NCBI GenBank assembly: GCA_913053795.1
Contig: CAJXGZ010000128.1
Location: forward strand, 1 to 6,701
Source of the DNA: an uncultured Rhodospirillales bacterium
Lineage (GTDB): Bacteria; Pseudomonadota; Alphaproteobacteria; Rhodospirillales; 2-02-FULL-58-16
Direction of reading: 5' to 3'
DNA: 6,701 nt
The first letter of the stretch is position 1. Every line of letters begins with the position of its first letter. Made by a program: the position numbers and the translations under genes. The notes below the pieces were generated by a model. That model was not told the origin of the DNA. It searched no databases and worked only from the letters and a program-made list of their open reading frames with translations. Below, in pieces: positions 5,327-6,701 of the stretch.

Positions 5327-5766
5327 GCGCGCCCGCGGCAATTCCCAAGGCCGTCGGTCCCGATGTCATGACCCTGGCCCGGACCCTCTACGGCGAGGCC
5401 AGGGGAGAGACGGTGCGCGGCAAGGAAGCGGTGGCGTCCGTCGTTATAAACCGGGTTCGGCGCGCTCGTGAACGGGGCGGCTATTGGTGGGGCGGTACGG
5501 TCGGCGAGGTTTGCTTCAAGCCCTGGCAGTTTTCCTGCTGGAATGAAAACGATCCCAATTTGAAAAAAATCCTTTCCGTGAAGCCGTCCGACCGGGTTTT
5601 CAAGACCTGTCTGCGTATCGCGCGCCGGGCCGTCGGCGGCGTTCTCGCCGACCCGACCGGTGGGGCCACCCATTATCACGCCAAGGGGGTCTTTCCCCCT
5701 TGGGCGCGAGGCCGGGTGGCCTGTTTCGAGGCCGGACATCATCAATTTTACAACACAGTGGAGTGA
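5323..5766 (+). CDS. SleB/CwlJ-type cell wall hydrolase, phage endolysin
   Basis: This 147-residue enzyme starts with GTG in a 4-bp GTGA overlap with the upstream stop. It has the features of the SleB/CwlJ hydrolase 2 family, which cleaves the glycan strand of peptidoglycan. The motif LARTLYGEARGE (18-29) contains the likely catalytic Glu25. GKEAVASVVINRV (33-45) follows, then VCFKPWQFSCWN (63-74) and GATHYHAKGVFPPWA (114-128), which build the active-site cleft. There is no signal peptide and no separate wall-binding domain, so it would need a holin to reach the wall. A holin gene lies 3 bases downstream. SleB enzymes were named for spore germination, but this short stand-alone form is common in alphaproteobacterial phages and prophages. 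The identification is strong; the exact bond cut is not deduced here. Confidence 0.93.
   Translation: MSAPAAIPKAVGPDVMTLARTLYGEARGETVRGKEAVASVVINRVRRARERGGYWWGGTVGEVCFKPWQFSCWNENDPNLKKILSVKPSDRVFKTCLRIARRAVGGVLADPTGGATHYHAKGVFPPWARGRVACFEAGHHQFYNTVE
5760..5763 (+). promoter_or_regulatory. Ribosome binding site for the holin gene
   Basis: GGAG lies 6 bases before ATG 5770 and is formed by the last codons of the endolysin gene, consistent with coupled expression of the lysis pair. Confidence 0.65.
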
Positions 5767-5769
5767 GCC

Positions 5770-6165
5770 ATGCTGGGATTAATCGGGGCCATCGCCGGCC
5801 CTCTTTTGAACGGTCTCTTCGGCCTTATCGATCAGGCCGTCGAGGACAAGGACGAGGCCGCGCGCATCAAGGCCAAGCTTCAGGAAATGGTCCTGACCGG
5901 CCAGATGAAGGAAATCGAGGCCGCGGCCTCGATCATCGTCGCCGAGGCCAAGGGGGATTCCTGGCTGCAACGGAATTGGCGGCCCGGCCTGATGACGCTT
6001 TTCGGCCTTATCATCGCCAACAACTTCATCGTCGTTCCCCTTTTCGGGACGCCGGCCGCCGACATTCCGCCCGACATGTGGGATCTGCTCAAGCTCGGCG
6101 TCGGCGGCTACATCGTCGGCCGCTCGGTGGAAAAAGGGGCCAAGGTCTGGAAGGACGGTACCTAG
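5770..6165 (+). CDS. Holin, 3-TM gene-transfer-agent family
   Basis: This 131-residue protein resembles the three-TM holin family (GTA_holin_3TM) first linked to gene-transfer-agent release. Residues 1-20 (MLGLIGAIAGPLLNGLFGLI) are hydrophobic. A charged helical stretch (21-60, VEDKDEAARIKAKLQEM) precedes the hallmark GDSWLQRNWRPG at 62-73. The second membrane segment is about 74-93 (LMTLFGLIIANNFIVVPLFG) and a third, weaker one is about 103-118 (MWDLLKLGVGGYIVGR). The C-terminus is basic. Holins open the inner membrane at a set time so the endolysin can reach peptidoglycan. The gene starts 3 bases after the SleB endolysin stop. Family membership does not mean that this is a gene-transfer agent: the terminase and fibre here are of podovirus type. 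Confidence 0.9.
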   Translation: MLGLIGAIAGPLLNGLFGLIDQAVEDKDEAARIKAKLQEMVLTGQMKEIEAAASIIVAEAKGDSWLQRNWRPGLMTLFGLIIANNFIVVPLFGTPAADIPPDMWDLLKLGVGGYIVGRSVEKGAKVWKDGT

Positions 6166-6619
6166 GGGAGGACAACGATTAGGACGCGACCGTGGCATGG
6201 GTCAGGCTGGTTGGTACGTCGCCAATCGTCGCCATCTGGGCAGCTAGCTGCTTCTGAAGGGTTGTTCATTGAGGTCTAGGACGAAGCCAAGGTAGCTAAG
6301 AGCGAGATTCAGTATGGCAAGTCTATCGGCCCCGGCAAATGGCGCAAGGGCAAACGCTTAGCCTCTGAGCTGGTGAAGCAGGGAAGGCGTAATGAGAGAA
6401 TCGACACCATAAATCAGTCGGATTGATGATTTTTCATACCAGCCATTCAATTTTCTCATAACCAAGATCTTGTTTAAATGGGGAAGAAACCGGGAAAATA
6501 TTGTGTATTTCTGTGGATATTCTGCATATTGAAAAATAGCAGCTGGCGGGAGTATCGAAAAATTGTTTATATTCTTGTTGAACCACCTTAACATATAACT
6601 TAAGTGAAAGCCGAATCCG
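6166..6619. other. Gene-poor 454-bp stretch after the lysis cassette
   Basis: No confident gene, RNA gene or terminator is visible. The first part (6166 to about 6420) keeps moderate GC but all three + frames contain stops, and it may hold gene remnants. It includes a perfect 12-bp palindrome, GCAGCTAGCTGC (6240-6251), with no T-run. From about 6425 to 6605 the DNA becomes AT-rich and contains a 10-bp palindrome, CAAGATCTTG (6463-6472), and two similar 9-mers, TGTGTATTT (6502-6510) and TGTGGATAT (6512-6520). The change may mark the edge of the phage block. No attachment site can be named without the other end. Confidence 0.6.
6280..6426 (+). pseudogene. Possible coding remnant without a usable start
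   Basis: The reading after the TAG at 6277-6279 is open for 48 codons to TGA 6424-6426. It gives a charged, protein-like sequence (VAKSEIQYGKSIGPGKWRKG, ASELVKQGRRNERIDT). The same frame is also open from 6166 to the TAG. There is no ATG and no ribosome binding site before it. It could be the decayed end of a gene or simply chance; I do not recognise a family. Confidence 0.2.
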
Positions 6620-6701
6620 ATGGCGGGCAATGACGCTGAAAAATATAAGGGCCTTGAAAGGGTGGTGTCTGGATCGCTTGGTGATATTTGGATGAATGCC
6701 G
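6620..6701 (+). CDS. Possible start of a new gene running off the window
   Basis: ATG at 6620 opens a frame with 27 complete codons to the window end (beginning MAGNDAEKYKGLERVV, later GDIWMNA). An in-frame TGA at 6605-6607 limits the start to 6620 or later. No clear Shine-Dalgarno precedes it. The AT-rich DNA upstream could carry a promoter, but no well-spaced -35/-10 pair was found. Too little is visible to name a family. It may be a host gene or a phage/accessory gene beyond the late block. Confidence 0.3.
   Translation, partial: MAGNDAEKYKGLERVVSGSLGDIWMNA

Noticed and set aside
5770..6165. Gene-transfer-agent cluster suggested by the holin family
   Set aside because: The other genes are of T7-like phage type, and no GTA capsid, portal or tail genes are present in the window.
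5700..6182. 160-codon + frame across the endolysin end and holin
   Set aside because: It is out of frame with two well-identified genes, and its Arg/Gly/His-rich product is typical of a GC-rich shadow frame.
6240..6251. GCAGCTAGCTGC palindrome as the terminator after the holin
   Set aside because: The perfect palindrome leaves no loop and has no following T-run, so it cannot be called a terminator.
6358..6630. 90-codon minus-strand frame in the AT-rich right end
   Set aside because: It would start with TTG and has no Shine-Dalgarno. The translation has no recognisable family, and AT-rich DNA can give such a frame by chance. It stays a weak possibility.
6165..6701. tRNA gene or attachment site at the right edge
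   Set aside because: No cloverleaf, no T-loop GGTTCRA signature and no visible direct repeat of another part of the window.
1..6701. CRISPR array, insertion sequence or riboswitch
   Set aside because: No spaced direct repeats, transposase, terminal inverted repeats or recognisable aptamer were seen.

Overview
The window is a block of late phage genes, all on the + strand and tightly packed, ending in about 540 bp with no confident gene. The large terminase subunit resembles the T7 gp19 type, and the fibre gene has a T7-type fibre amino-terminal domain. The order (tail or internal-virion gene, fibre, fibre chaperone, small gene in the terminase small-subunit slot, large terminase) follows the right arm of T7-like podoviruses. 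The lysis genes are a SleB-type cell-wall hydrolase and a three-TM holin of the gene-transfer-agent family. That pairing, and the high-GC GCC/GGC-rich codon use, point to an alphaproteobacterial host such as a Rhodospirillales member. No integrase, tRNA or host gene proves integration, but the composition change at the right end would suit a prophage edge.

Layout. 1-69 is the C-terminus of an upstream gene, probably structural. 123-563 is a small basic protein resembling internal virion (ejection) proteins. 582-2405 is a 607-residue tail fibre with, in order, a T7-type attachment domain, a collagen-like Gly-X-Y stretch, a beta-rich domain, two copies of a fibre-shaft motif, a six-glycine hinge and a lower-GC tip. 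2409-2966 encodes a DUF4376-like fibre-assembly protein. A hairpin and an intrinsic terminator follow. 3037-3357 (putative small terminase) and 3354-4865 (large terminase) overlap by 4 bp. Two tandem terminators (4933-4986) precede a coupled lysis cassette: a one-TM coiled-coil protein (5012-5326), SleB endolysin (5323-5766) and holin (5770-6165).

From 6166 to the end the coding texture is lost. An AT-rich stretch at about 6425-6605 separates the phage block from a possible new gene starting near 6620.

How the genes work together: the first genes complete the tail and ejection apparatus and the adhesin, the terminase pair fills the prohead, and the last three genes release the particles. Both terminator blocks sit directly against the Shine-Dalgarno sequence of the next gene. 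That leaves no room for a promoter between them, so packaging and lysis genes are probably reached by read-through or antitermination. I see no clearly new defence or mobile system. The best leads are the exchanged fibre-tip/chaperone module, the terminator placement and the unassigned membrane protein of the lysis cassette.
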